Source of the DNA: CAHJXF01 sp038254545
GTDB taxonomy: Bacteria > Pseudomonadota > Gammaproteobacteria > Burkholderiales > Burkholderiaceae_D
Length of the DNA: 64,000 nucleotides
Reading direction: 5' to 3'
NCBI GenBank assembly: GCA_038254545.1
Contig: JBBSGB010000011.1
Coordinates: forward strand, 1 to 64,000
Shown here: piece by piece, positions 41,401 through 49,246 of the stretch
Position numbering within the stretch: the stretch's first letter is position 1
How the letters are laid out: every line of letters starts with the position of its first letter
Notes under the pieces: generated by a model
Databases searched by the model: none
Told to the model about the DNA's origin: nothing
What the model saw: only the letters and a program-made list of their open reading frames with translations
Program-made: the position numbers and the translations under genes

Positions 41401-41968
41401 TCAGAAATCGGCGCCACGCATCGCGCATCAGCGCGCCGGTCTTCTCGGCGATCGCGAAGCCGGCCGGGATGCCGGCCGCCAGCGGCGCGCTCCTCACGAT
41501 GCGCGCGAACCATCCATGAAAGGTGTCGATCGTCATCGGCGGCGACGCCGTGAGGTCGGTTTCGAGCAGGTCGCGCGCGCGCGGCAGCAATTCGCGCGCC
41601 TCGTTTTCGGCGAGACCGCGTTCGGTCAGCAACGCGACCGCGCGCGCGTCGTCGCAAGCCGCGAGTTCTTCGAGTGCGCGCACCAGCCGCTCGCGCATCT
41701 CGGCTGCGGCCTTGCGCGTGAAGGTGATGGCGAGGATTGACGATGGCGCGGACGATGGCGCGGACGATGACGCGGACGAACGCGCCGCGCCCGCCAGCAG
41801 CGCGCGAAGAATGCGCGCGACGAGTAGCCAGGTCTTGCCGCTGCCGGCGGCAGCTTCGATCACTACACTCTGCGACGGATCGAGCGCCGCGCGATTGAAC
41901 GCGGATCGATCGACCGTCGTGTCGTCGATCGTCAGTCCGCTGGTCGTCAATGCGTCTGCTTCGCTCAC
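38417..41968 (-). CDS. addA: Double-strand break repair helicase AddA
   Basis: UvrD-family helicase-nuclease subunit of AddAB, which processes double-strand breaks for RecA loading. It is 1183 aa. Walker A EAAAGSGKTWLL (residues ~38-49), motif Ia ILAITFTRKAAAEMRERL, motif II VDEFQDTNPLQW, motif III GDPKQSIYRFRRAE, TVHGAKGLEAPVVV, and a C-terminal RecB-like nuclease core with WILDYKSQ. GTG at 41968 overlaps the addB stop as GTGA. A 12-bp repeat lies between the first two motifs. Confidence 0.93.
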   Translation of the reverse strand: MSEADALTTSGLTIDDTTVDRSAFNRAALDPSQSVVIEAAAGSGKTWLLVARILRALLAGAARSSASSSAPSSAPSSILAITFTRKAAAEMRERLVRALEELAACDDARAVALLTERGLAENEARELLPRARDLLETDLTASPPMTIDTFHGWFARIVRSAPLAAGIPAGFAIAEKTGALMRDAWRRFLNEVSGDERLRAHYLELLARAESASTAKRLLDAMVKRRNDWKRFLARHGAENDIGIAVSALAGELEVDERELDGPDARAALFDDPAFAARYEAVIELFDCGGSADRKNVEKGRAALDAGVFDRVHLAFATLEMSVRNPSNAAKTAAIARYGSDGQQRLTDEAQQLLDALTDASRLQVERDVLAINRAAFHCGAAYIAAYEAIKREQALLDFDDLEWHAAALMSDDASAAYVQARLDARYRHILVDEFQDTNPLQWMVLKRWLTIYTEDADLAEARPSVFIVGDPKQSIYRFRRAEPLLFDAARAFLRNGYGATVLRTDETRRVAPALMAALNRAFDREEFALFHPHRSASHARGEAWRLPLMELPVVEKTAKIDAGDMPMVLRDVLTTPRAEEPEDRHDAEARAIVDALRAIVGHRTVADPHHGARLARWGDVMILVRRRKRIEAIEHALRAHRIPYASARRGGLLETLEASDLCALLQVLVAPFSDLALAQTLRSPLFGCSDDDLIRLAALSREMPADRYPHWWSRLKALAATDEAPALTRAHRLLETWREAAATLPAHDLLDRIVHEGEWITRTVAATVPEMRGQVRANLHAYLELALAQDSGRFPSLQRFIDELSALARIKDDAPDEGDAGIDAADAEADGEEIEAHGAGRGDAVRILTVHGAKGLEAPVVVIADAHPAKKNKSSNEVLIAWPPDSDAPLHLSVFGKVGERGLARAPHFDLEAEHAASEDWNVLYVAATRAREVLLVSGCTPGKSADDDSWYRRLGSLSEWLPQDGAASGDSANDAAFAATGAPRRATSIHVPVFRPPVLSIGARRALDHDSGFDGADDGQAQRIGIALHRVLEQHGRYVADRAYDGAQAATIAMHFGLSPGAAAMVAERVARMLAVPELQRFFVPAHYVSASNELELLAADGQLMRIDRLVEFAADSKGKAEVWILDYKSQHREEGDVVPPAYIDQLTLYRRAVAALYPRHTVRSALIFGDGGLLELRDGN
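41739..41786. repeat. In-frame 12-bp tandem repeat in addA
   Basis: Units of GACGATGGCGCG: two exact, one with a single change, and a fourth degenerate copy. Read on the coding strand they add a Ser/Ala/Pro run (SSAP-type) between Walker A and motif Ia. Copy number could vary between strains without breaking the frame. Confidence 0.75.
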
Positions 41969-44964
41969 GGCGCGACGCTCACGGGCGCATCGCCCTCGAC
42001 CCATGCGCCCTTGCGACAGAGGCCGCGCATATCGCACCGGCTGCAGACCTGTTCGATGCCCTGCGCGCGCATCGATGCGCCTTGGTGCAGGCGACGGAAA
42101 TCGAAGACCAATCGTTTTTCCACCGCCTGGCTCAAGCGATCGAGCGGCTGCTCGGGCGACACCCTATCCACCTTGGCTCGATCGACGCTGATGTAGCTTG
42201 CGACCGCGTCCGCAACGCTTGCGTCCCCGAGCTCGGCATCGCGCATCAGGAGGCGATAGAAAGGAAGCTGCACGTCTTCGCCGGGCTCGACGAGCTCTTT
42301 CTTCAAGGCGGCTTTCGATCGGGCCTTGTAGTCGAGGATCGCAATCCGTGCGGGATTCTCGGGGACGATCGATCGATCGACGCGATCGAGACGCCCCGCC
42401 AGCGTCAACGCGCGGTGATCGCCCAGATCGAGTGCGACTTCGCGCTTGGCTTCGGCCGCACCGAAGCGCCAACCCTCGTCGGTCCACTCGCGCCACCAGC
42501 CGATATAACTGGTCACGAGCGCCATCCAGCGCGCGCGCCACGCGAGGTAGTCGGGATTGCCTGCGATCAGATCGGCGAACACGGCTTCGGAGATTTCGCG
42601 CAGGCGTTGCCCGCGATGCCGGTCTTCATCGGCGGGATCGGCGCGCGGAATATGCGTTGCCCACTCGACGTGAAAATCTTCGAGGATGCCGTGCACGACC
42701 TGACCGTAGTCGCGCTTTTCGGCTTCGTCGCTTACTTGGTCGAGCGGCGTGAGACCCAGCATCGAGCGCGCGAAGTAACGATATGGGCAGCTAACGAACG
42801 CGTTTGCCTGCGACGCAGTAATGCGCGTCGGCAGAAGGATCGGTGCGCTGGGTGCGGGCTGATGCACCGGCGAGGCTTCGACATCGAACAAAGCCCAGGC
42901 GAAGCGATCGCGCCTGTGGGGCTGTGGGATTCCCTGAGCTTGTGCGCGCATCGAACCCGCCATGCGTTCGACTTGCAGCATCCGCTCGATCGCGGACGCC
43001 GGCAGGCGCGCCTCGCCGTCGCCCTCGGCCTGCCAGGTCACGAGCGCATGCCGTGCCTGCGCAAGGATCACCGCGAGCGTCGCGAGTTCGCCTTTCTCGG
43101 CTTCCTCGCGCCGCCCGAGGCCGAGGTCCGCGCGTAGTCCCGGCGTGAGAAAAAATGCATCGGCGGCGCGCGTGGGAAAGTGGCTCGCGTCCGCACCGAC
43201 GATCACGACCGCATCGAAATGCCGCATGGCCGCGCCGCTCAAGGACGTGAAGGTCACCGGACTGTCGATCGCGGTGTCGCGCACAGTGGTCGATTCGAGG
43301 GTGTCGGCGATCAGGCCCCGCCACTCGGCATACGTGAAGGTCGGCCCGCGCGTATCGCGCTCTGCCGCTCGCCTGGTCGCGGCGCGCGGCGTCTTGGTTG
43401 CGGGAGGAGTCGATGCCGCAACGCCATCCGCAAGCGCTTCGATGGCATCGAGCACCTTCGCTCCGATGCGATCGCTGCGCAGTGCTGCGTGCATGCCGTT
43501 GTCGATCAGCGCCTGCCGCAGCCAATCGAAGAACACCGTCAACGGATGACGGCCGCGCGCGACTGTGGCCTGGGTGTGCAGGCGACGCACGTGCATGCGC
43601 GCGAGTCTTCGTTCGGTATGGCGCTGGTCATGCGCGGATTGCGATGCGCGTCGCGGCGCAAGACCGATCGCATCGAGCACCGCGTCCCATCCGCGGCTCA
43701 CGTTCTGCGCACGAACCGCGCGCTCGATGGTCGCGACGAGCTCGGCCTTGTCGTCGAGATCCGCCCACGCGAAACCCGACTTGGCCCAATCGAGCAGGAT
43801 CGCGGTCTCGCAGGTCGCGCCCTCGGGCGACGCCAGATCGAGCCAGCGCATCAACGCGCCGGCCGCGGTGGTGGTCGAGAGGCGCCAGCCGGACTCGTCG
43901 ACCGGCATGACCTTCGCGCGTTCTAGCAGCGCGCGCACGCGTCGCGCGACCAGCCGGTCCAGCGCGATCAGCGCGATGCTGGACGGCGCATCGTCCTTCA
44001 CGGACGCGAGCCATTCGATGATCTGTGACGCCGCGGCAGTCGCCTCCTCCTCGAGACTGGATGCGCCTACACACGCGATGTGCGAGCTCGACGATCCCGT
44101 TGTCGCGAGCGCGGTTGCGAGAACTCCGGCGCGTTCGAGCAGCGTCTCCCGGCGATCATCGCCTTCGCCGGGAACGCCGCGAAGCTCGGGCCATGCCGCA
44201 ATCAATAGCGGAGACGCCGCGGGGCGCGCCGCGAGCGACGCGGTGACATCGACCTCGATGACCTCGACGGGCGCGCGCTCGCCATAGCGCAACAGGAACG
44301 CCGCCTCGTGCGGCGCCTGCGGTCCGATTGCCCGAATCACCAGCAAAGGCTGCGAGGCGTCCTCGACGAGGCTGTGCATCGCGCACAATTCGGCGGCGAC
44401 CGGGTCGGATGCATCTCCCGCGCTGGCGCGCCAGACTCCCAGGACCAGCTCGGCCTCGGGCGACGCCGCGACTTGCGCGCGGCCGCGAAAGTGCGCAGCG
44501 ATCGCGGCTTTCGTCGCAACCGCCGCGTGCGCCACGTCCGCATGCGCCGCGAACGCCGCGCGAGACAGTTCGTCGCCCACGTCGATCAGTTGCCGCGCCA
44601 TCGCCCACATCGCTGCGGGTCCGCCTGCCGCGAGCCCGCTGGCGAGCCAGGCATTGCGTCTGAGCGTATCGAACAATCCGAGGCGGCGCGCCGTCTCGCT
44701 GGCGATCGGTGCGCGCGCCTGATCGATGATGGTTTCGGCAATCCATTCGGCCAACGTCGTGATACGCGGAATCGCGGCCACGGTCGCACCTCGCTCCTGC
44801 ATGTGCGCCGCCATTGCGGCGCGTAGCGGCTTGGCGAGCCCGATCGAGGGAATCAGGACACGCAATGCGCCTTGATCGCGTCGCTCGAACACGCGCGCGG
44901 CGATCGTGTCCCAGTAACGATCGTCGAAGGGAATGCGCGAGCTTGCGCCGGCGGGTCGATTCAT
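41965..44964 (-). CDS. addB: Double-strand break repair protein AddB
   Basis: Partner of AddA with an inactivated helicase region and a C-terminal PD-(D/E)XK nuclease. It is 999 aa. Early motif RVLIPSIGLAKPLRAAM; nuclease core GRLDRVDR and IAILDYKAR with nearby QLPFYRLLM. The four iron-sulfur cysteines are present: one in FVSCPYRYFARSML and three in CSRCDMRGLC. ATG 44964 chosen over an open upstream frame because it gives a plausible N-terminus (MNRPAGASSRIPFDDRYWDT). First gene of addBA, divergent from trxA. Confidence 0.9.
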   Translation of the reverse strand: MNRPAGASSRIPFDDRYWDTIAARVFERRDQGALRVLIPSIGLAKPLRAAMAAHMQERGATVAAIPRITTLAEWIAETIIDQARAPIASETARRLGLFDTLRRNAWLASGLAAGGPAAMWAMARQLIDVGDELSRAAFAAHADVAHAAVATKAAIAAHFRGRAQVAASPEAELVLGVWRASAGDASDPVAAELCAMHSLVEDASQPLLVIRAIGPQAPHEAAFLLRYGERAPVEVIEVDVTASLAARPAASPLLIAAWPELRGVPGEGDDRRETLLERAGVLATALATTGSSSSHIACVGASSLEEEATAAASQIIEWLASVKDDAPSSIALIALDRLVARRVRALLERAKVMPVDESGWRLSTTTAAGALMRWLDLASPEGATCETAILLDWAKSGFAWADLDDKAELVATIERAVRAQNVSRGWDAVLDAIGLAPRRASQSAHDQRHTERRLARMHVRRLHTQATVARGRHPLTVFFDWLRQALIDNGMHAALRSDRIGAKVLDAIEALADGVAASTPPATKTPRAATRRAAERDTRGPTFTYAEWRGLIADTLESTTVRDTAIDSPVTFTSLSGAAMRHFDAVVIVGADASHFPTRAADAFFLTPGLRADLGLGRREEAEKGELATLAVILAQARHALVTWQAEGDGEARLPASAIERMLQVERMAGSMRAQAQGIPQPHRRDRFAWALFDVEASPVHQPAPSAPILLPTRITASQANAFVSCPYRYFARSMLGLTPLDQVSDEAEKRDYGQVVHGILEDFHVEWATHIPRADPADEDRHRGQRLREISEAVFADLIAGNPDYLAWRARWMALVTSYIGWWREWTDEGWRFGAAEAKREVALDLGDHRALTLAGRLDRVDRSIVPENPARIAILDYKARSKAALKKELVEPGEDVQLPFYRLLMRDAELGDASVADAVASYISVDRAKVDRVSPEQPLDRLSQAVEKRLVFDFRRLHQGASMRAQGIEQVCSRCDMRGLCRKGAWVEGDAPVSVAP

Positions 44965-45158
44965 CGCGAAGAGCGTAACGCAAGCGCATCCTGCGCGACC
45001 AATGCCGACCGATGCGCGATCCGTGCGCCACGAGGCTCGCCTCTTGAATCGCGCATTTATGTCATCATCTGTCGCACATCGAGCAACCGGCGCTGCTCGC
45101 AGCAAAGGCCATCGCCGCGGCTCACTTGTCGGCGGCTCCCACAAACGCAGAGGTATTC

Positions 45159-45485
45159 ATGAGCGAAACCATCAAGACCGTTTCGGACGCGACGTTCGAT
45201 GCGGACGTGCTGAAGTCGGATGGACCGGTGCTGGTCGATTACTGGGCCGAGTGGTGCGGACCTTGCAAGATGGTCGCGCCTATCCTCGACGAGGTGTCCA
45301 AGGCTTACGCCGGCAAGTTGACGATCGCCAAGCTCAACGTCGACGAGAACCAGTCGGTGCCCGCCAAGTACGGCATCCGCGGCATTCCGACGCTGATGCT
45401 CTTCAAGAAGGGCGAGATCGTCGGCACCAAGGTCGGCGCGATGTCGAAATCGCAACTCACGCAGTTCATCGACAGCAATATCTGA
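45159..45485 (+). CDS. trxA: Thioredoxin 1
   Basis: Small disulfide reductase of the cytoplasm, 108 aa. Active site WCGPC with Cys33 and Cys36, preceded by VLVDYWAEWC, and the cis-proline loop GIRGIPTLMLFK. ATG at 45159 matches the family start; an in-frame ATG at 45126 would add an atypical 11 residues. Located upstream of rho as in many proteobacteria, and divergent from addB. Confidence 0.98.
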   Translation: MSETIKTVSDATFDADVLKSDGPVLVDYWAEWCGPCKMVAPILDEVSKAYAGKLTIAKLNVDENQSVPAKYGIRGIPTLMLFKKGEIVGTKVGAMSKSQLTQFIDSNI

Positions 45486-45493
45486 TCGACGAT

Positions 45494-45516
45494 GCGCGCC
45501 CCGCAAGGGGGCGCGC
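45494..45516 (+). terminator. GC-rich hairpin after trxA
   Basis: Perfect 9-bp stem GCGCGCCCC/GGGGCGCGC (45494-45502 with 45508-45516) 8 nt past the trxA stop. No T run follows, so it is either a weak terminator or a 3'-end stabilising structure. Confidence 0.45.
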
Positions 45517-45780
45517 CGTTGGCTGTTATCATGGCGCGCCGTTGATGCATCCGCGCAACATGCGGCTCGGCTTGTGTGGCGAAGTCTTGTGAAACCGCAC
45601 TGACGAGCCGCACAATCCGGCCGTAAACCCGCTAGCCGCCTTGTTCATCAGGCGATAGTCGCCGGTAGCTTCTCACCAATAATTGTCGGGTCAGGCCCGC
45701 TGATTGCGGCCTCCGCGCCCACGACGCGCGGTTCCCGATCCTTCGCGTAGCGCCGTTCCTGGTGCCTCGCCTCTTCCTCG

Positions 45781-45921
45781 AAAGTCCGTACCACCACCCC
45801 GCCCGGGCTGCACCCCGCACATTCGCTGCATCGATCCCCCACATCGATCCACGTCTCCCCGCCTTCGAGCCCGGCACATTGGCCTTCCAGGCCCAGCACT
45901 TTTCCCCTCAGGGAACGCCTC
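45781..45921 (+). promoter_or_regulatory. C-rich rut-like leader of rho
   Basis: The 436-nt trxA-rho gap has no gene. Its last 140 nt are strongly C-rich and G-poor (hand count about 65 C against 27 G), with runs such as CCACCACCCC and TCGATCCCCC. This composition is what a Rho-utilisation site looks like. rho is autoregulated by attenuation in its leader in E. coli, so the same is inferred here. The first part of the gap (45517-45780) shows no clear structure. Confidence 0.5.
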
Positions 45922-47184
45922 ATGCACCTCTCAGAACTCAAAGCACTCCACGTCTCGGCCCTGCTCGAAATGGCCAACGGACTCGAGATCGAAAACGCCA
46001 ACCGCATGCGCAAGCAGGAGTTGATGTTTGCGATCCTCAAGAAGCGCGCCCGCACCGGCGAGCAGATCTTCGGCGACGGTTGCCTCGAAGTACTGCCCGA
46101 CGGCTTCGGCTTCCTGCGCTCGCCCGAGGAAAGCTACATGGCCTCGCCGGACGACATCTACATCAGTCCGTCGCAGATTCGTCGCTTCAACCTGCATACC
46201 GGCGATTCGATCGAAGGCGAGGTGCGCACGCCGAAGGACGGGGAGCGCTACTTCGCACTGGTGAAAGTCGACAAGGTCAACGACTTCCCGCCCGAGGCGT
46301 CGAAGCACAAGATCATGTTCGAGAACCTGACGCCGCTGTTCCCGAACGAGCCGATGCCGCTCGAGCGCGAAATGAAGGGCGACGAGAACATCACCGGTCG
46401 CGTGATCGACATGCTCTCGCCGATCGGCAAGGGGCAGCGCGGCTTGCTGGTGGCATCGCCCAAGAGCGGCAAGACGGTGATGATGCAGCACATCGCGCAT
46501 GCGATCGCGGCGAACCATCCGGACGTGGTGCTGATCGTGTTGCTGATCGACGAGCGCCCCGAGGAAGTCACCGAGATGCAGCGTTCAGTGCGCGGCGAAG
46601 TCGTCGCATCGACCTTCGACGAACCCGCCACGCGCCACGTGCAGGTCGCCGAGATGGTGATCGAAAAAGCCAAGCGCCTGGTCGAGATGAAGAAGGACGT
46701 GGTGATCCTGCTCGACTCGATCACGCGTCTGGGCCGCGCCTACAACACCGTCATTCCCGCGTCGGGCAAGGTGCTCACCGGTGGCGTCGATGCGAACGCG
46801 CTGCAACGACCCAAGCGCTTCTTCGGCGCGGCACGCAACATCGAGGAAGGCGGCTCGCTGACCATCATCGCGACCGCGCTGATCGAAACCGGCAGCCGCA
46901 TGGACGACGTGATCTACGAGGAGTTCAAGGGCACCGGCAACATGGAAGTGCATCTCGAACGCCGACTCGCCGAGAAGCGCGTGTACCCCGCGATGAACCT
47001 CAACAAGTCCGGCACGCGCCGCGAAGAATTGCTGATCAAGCCGGAACTCCTGCAGAAGATCTGGGTGCTGCGCAAGCTGCTCTACAGCATGGACGAGATC
47101 GAGGCGATGGAATTCATGCTCGACAAGATGAAGCAGACGAAGAACAACGCGGAGTTCTTCGATCTGATGCGGCGAGGGAGTTGA
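45922..47184 (+). CDS. rho: Transcription termination factor Rho
   Basis: Hexameric RNA helicase that terminates transcription. It is 420 aa, the usual length. N-terminal helix bundle (MHLSELKALHVSALLEMANG), cold-shock RNA-binding domain with GFGFLRSPEESYMASPDDIY, Walker A SPKSGKTVMM, Walker B VVILLDSITRLGR, and the Q- and R-loop region NALQRPKRFFGAARNIEEGG. The family's bicyclomycin-site residues appear intact. ATG at 45922. Single-gene unit with a long leader. Confidence 0.98.
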   Translation: MHLSELKALHVSALLEMANGLEIENANRMRKQELMFAILKKRARTGEQIFGDGCLEVLPDGFGFLRSPEESYMASPDDIYISPSQIRRFNLHTGDSIEGEVRTPKDGERYFALVKVDKVNDFPPEASKHKIMFENLTPLFPNEPMPLEREMKGDENITGRVIDMLSPIGKGQRGLLVASPKSGKTVMMQHIAHAIAANHPDVVLIVLLIDERPEEVTEMQRSVRGEVVASTFDEPATRHVQVAEMVIEKAKRLVEMKKDVVILLDSITRLGRAYNTVIPASGKVLTGGVDANALQRPKRFFGAARNIEEGGSLTIIATALIETGSRMDDVIYEEFKGTGNMEVHLERRLAEKRVYPAMNLNKSGTRREELLIKPELLQKIWVLRKLLYSMDEIEAMEFMLDKMKQTKNNAEFFDLMRRGS

Positions 47185-47360
47185 TCCGCAAGCCGTTCTT
47201 CGAAATGAGCGGGTCATCGAGGCCGGAGACTTCGGCGAAGAGGGCTTGACGAAAGCGAGAAGCCTCATCGACGATGCGCGCTGCCGATCGATCGCATAAC
47301 GCGAGACGCGGCGCGACCCATGGCTCTCACGAGTCGATGCGGTTCGACATGGAGAATTCG

Positions 47361-47852
47361 ATGAACGCCAAAAGAATCATGTTTCTCGTCGCAACGTTGG
47401 CGCTTCTGCCTTGCATGGCGAGTGCTCAGGCCCTGGTCACCGAGCGCAGCATTTCGCTGAACGCAGCGATGTCGATGGCCACCGCCAGCCTCGAGCGCTG
47501 CCGCGCCGACGGCTACAAGGTGTCGATCACGGTGCTCAATCGCCATGCCCGCACGGCCGTCGTGCTGAGCGAGGACGGCGTCAATCCGCACACGCTCGAG
47601 AACAGCATGCGCAAGGCCTACACCGCGTTCACCACCAGGGCGCCGTCGGCCGAGATGGGCAAGCGAACACAGCCGAACCTCGGCGGTTTCCTCTTGCTCG
47701 ACAAGATCACCACCATCGAGGGGGGCCTGCCGATCTTCGCGGGCAAGGAACTGGTCGGTGCGATCGGCATCTCCGGTGCTCCCGGCGGCGAGAAGGACGC
47801 GGCGTGCGCCCAGGTCGGCATCGACAAGATCGCCAAGGATCTGGGAGGCTGA
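47361..47852 (+). CDS. Secreted GlcG/HbpS-family (haem-degrading-like) protein
   Basis: A 163-aa protein with a signal peptide (MNAKRIMFLVATLALLPCMA, cut about ASAQA) and a GlcG/HbpS domain: LNAAMSMATASLERCRADGY, KVSITVLNRHARTAVVLSED, and the closing IGISGAPGGEKDAACAQVGI typical of the family. Members bind haem, cobalamin or small acids; no specific role can be assigned. GGAG 5 nt upstream favours ATG 47361 over 47349. Stands alone, 176 nt after rho. Confidence 0.85.
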   Translation: MNAKRIMFLVATLALLPCMASAQALVTERSISLNAAMSMATASLERCRADGYKVSITVLNRHARTAVVLSEDGVNPHTLENSMRKAYTAFTTRAPSAEMGKRTQPNLGGFLLLDKITTIEGGLPIFAGKELVGAIGISGAPGGEKDAACAQVGIDKIAKDLGG

Positions 47853-47985
47853 GGCAAACGCTTCGCCGTGGAGAACCGACGCCGTCGCAGGTTGACCGCG
47901 ACGCGCGATTGAAATGCCCGCGTTCAAATTCCAGCGATCGCGCGGTGGTTGATCGTCGCATGGTGTGCGACCCGTCGGGCACGCG

Positions 47986-48660
47986 ATGAGACGCGACGTC
48001 TTCATCAACGGCGGCACCGGGTATATCGGCGCCGCACTCGTCACAGCCCTGCTCGCTCGCGGCCATCGCGTTCTTGTTCTCGCCCGCCCTGTTTCGATGG
48101 CTCGCGTTCCCGCAGGCGCTGAACCCATCGTCGGCAACGCACTCGATGCAGGCTCGATCGCGTCGGCGTCGTCGGGTGCGGACACGCTCGTCCAACTGGT
48201 CGGCACTGCGCATCCCGAGCCGAGCAAAGCGGCCGAATTCAAGTCGGTCGATCTCGCGTCGGCCAAGGCTGCTGTCGATGCGGCCGGGCGCGTGGCGATC
48301 GCGCATTTCATCTACGTGAGCGTGGCGCAACCTGCGCCCGCGATGCAGGCCTACATCGCGGCGCGCGTCGAGGCGGAGCAGGCGATTCGCGATGCCGGAA
48401 TGGCCGCAACCATCGTTCGCCCCTGGTATGTGGTGGGTCCCGGCCACTGGTGGCCGATCGTGCTCGTACCGTTCTACGCGCTCGCGCGTTGGATTCCGGC
48501 GACAAGAGACATGGCGGAGCGCCTCGGCCTCGTTACGCTGGACCAGATGGTCGATGCGCTGGTGCGCTCGGTCGAGAGCCCGCCAGAACGCGGTGAGGTG
48601 CGCATCGTGGACGTGGCCGGGATCAAACAGATTGGCAAATCGACGAGGACGGGACGGTGA
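47986..48660 (+). CDS. NAD(P)-binding, NDUFA9/atypical SDR-like protein
   Basis: Atypical short-chain dehydrogenase or epimerase of 224 aa. Rossmann motif FINGGTGYIGAALVTALLAR at residues 7-26, then LVQLVGTAHPEPSKAAEFKS and a conserved YVSVAQPAPAMQAYIAAR (where catalytic YxxxK would be, a YxxxR is found) and IVRPWYVVGPGHWWP. Proteins of this type often bind NAD(P) without classical SDR catalysis. Start ATG 47986. 115 nt upstream of rpmE. Confidence 0.82.
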   Translation: MRRDVFINGGTGYIGAALVTALLARGHRVLVLARPVSMARVPAGAEPIVGNALDAGSIASASSGADTLVQLVGTAHPEPSKAAEFKSVDLASAKAAVDAAGRVAIAHFIYVSVAQPAPAMQAYIAARVEAEQAIRDAGMAATIVRPWYVVGPGHWWPIVLVPFYALARWIPATRDMAERLGLVTLDQMVDALVRSVESPPERGEVRIVDVAGIKQIGKSTRTGR

Positions 48661-48775
48661 ATTCACGCGTCGAATCTGGCATAATCGCGCGTTGTTCAAT
48701 TCCGGCAAGTAGCTCGCGTGATGGCTTTGCTTCTGCAAGCCCTGCGAACCGGCTACCCACTGATCCGAGGTCCCC

Positions 48776-49036
48776 ATGAAAAAAGACATTCACCCGAATT
48801 ACCGCGAAGTCGCGTTCGTCGATCTGTCGAACGACTTCAAGTTCATCACGCGCTCGACCATGAGTGCGAAAGAAAAGATCACGATCGACGGCAAGGAATA
48901 TCCGCTCGTCAAGATCGAAGTCTCGTCCGAGTCGCATCCGTTCTACACGGGCAAGCACAAGATTGTCGACACCGCCGGTCGCGTCGAGAAGTTTCGCCAG
49001 AAGTTCGGCGCTCGCGCGGGCAAGGCAGCGGTCTGA
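48776..49036 (+). CDS. rpmE2: 50S ribosomal protein L31 type B
   Basis: Ribosomal large-subunit protein bridging the subunits, 86 aa. It begins MKKDIHPNYREVAFVDLSND and has HPFYTGKHKIVDTAGRVEKF. The zinc-binding cysteines of type A L31 are absent, so it is the zinc-independent type B form. An extended -10 element TGGCATAAT (48677-48685) lies about 90 nt upstream and may be its promoter. A strong terminator follows. Confidence 0.96.
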   Translation: MKKDIHPNYREVAFVDLSNDFKFITRSTMSAKEKITIDGKEYPLVKIEVSSESHPFYTGKHKIVDTAGRVEKFRQKFGARAGKAAV

Positions 49037-49144
49037 TCGCGCCATCGCGGCCGCGACCACGATCGCCGCGACGGTCGCTGCGACGGCCTTACTAGAAGCG
49101 GCCGTTGTCGCGCATGCATCGGATGCGCGCGTGGCAACAAGCAA

Positions 49145-49166
49145 GGCAGCCGAGGCTGCCTTTTTT
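49145..49166 (+). terminator. Rho-independent terminator of rpmE
   Basis: Stem GGCAGC/GCTGCC with a CGAG loop, followed by TTTTTT (49161-49166). About 110 nt after the L31 stop. Confidence 0.88.
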
Positions 49167-49246
49167 GTTGCATCCGGTTGCAGAGTTCGATGGCGGGCGG
49201 GGTGCGCATCCGCCTTGGTTTCGTCCATGATGGCCTCGTGAAGCAC

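Noticed and set aside
44965..45144. N-terminal extension of addB
   Set aside because: Low-complexity Arg-rich sequence in the promoter region opposite trxA; ATG 44964 is better.
47265..48311. 348-codon minus-strand frame across the HbpS-like and epimerase-like genes
   Set aside because: Crosses two plus-strand genes with clear features; composition is that of an antisense shadow.
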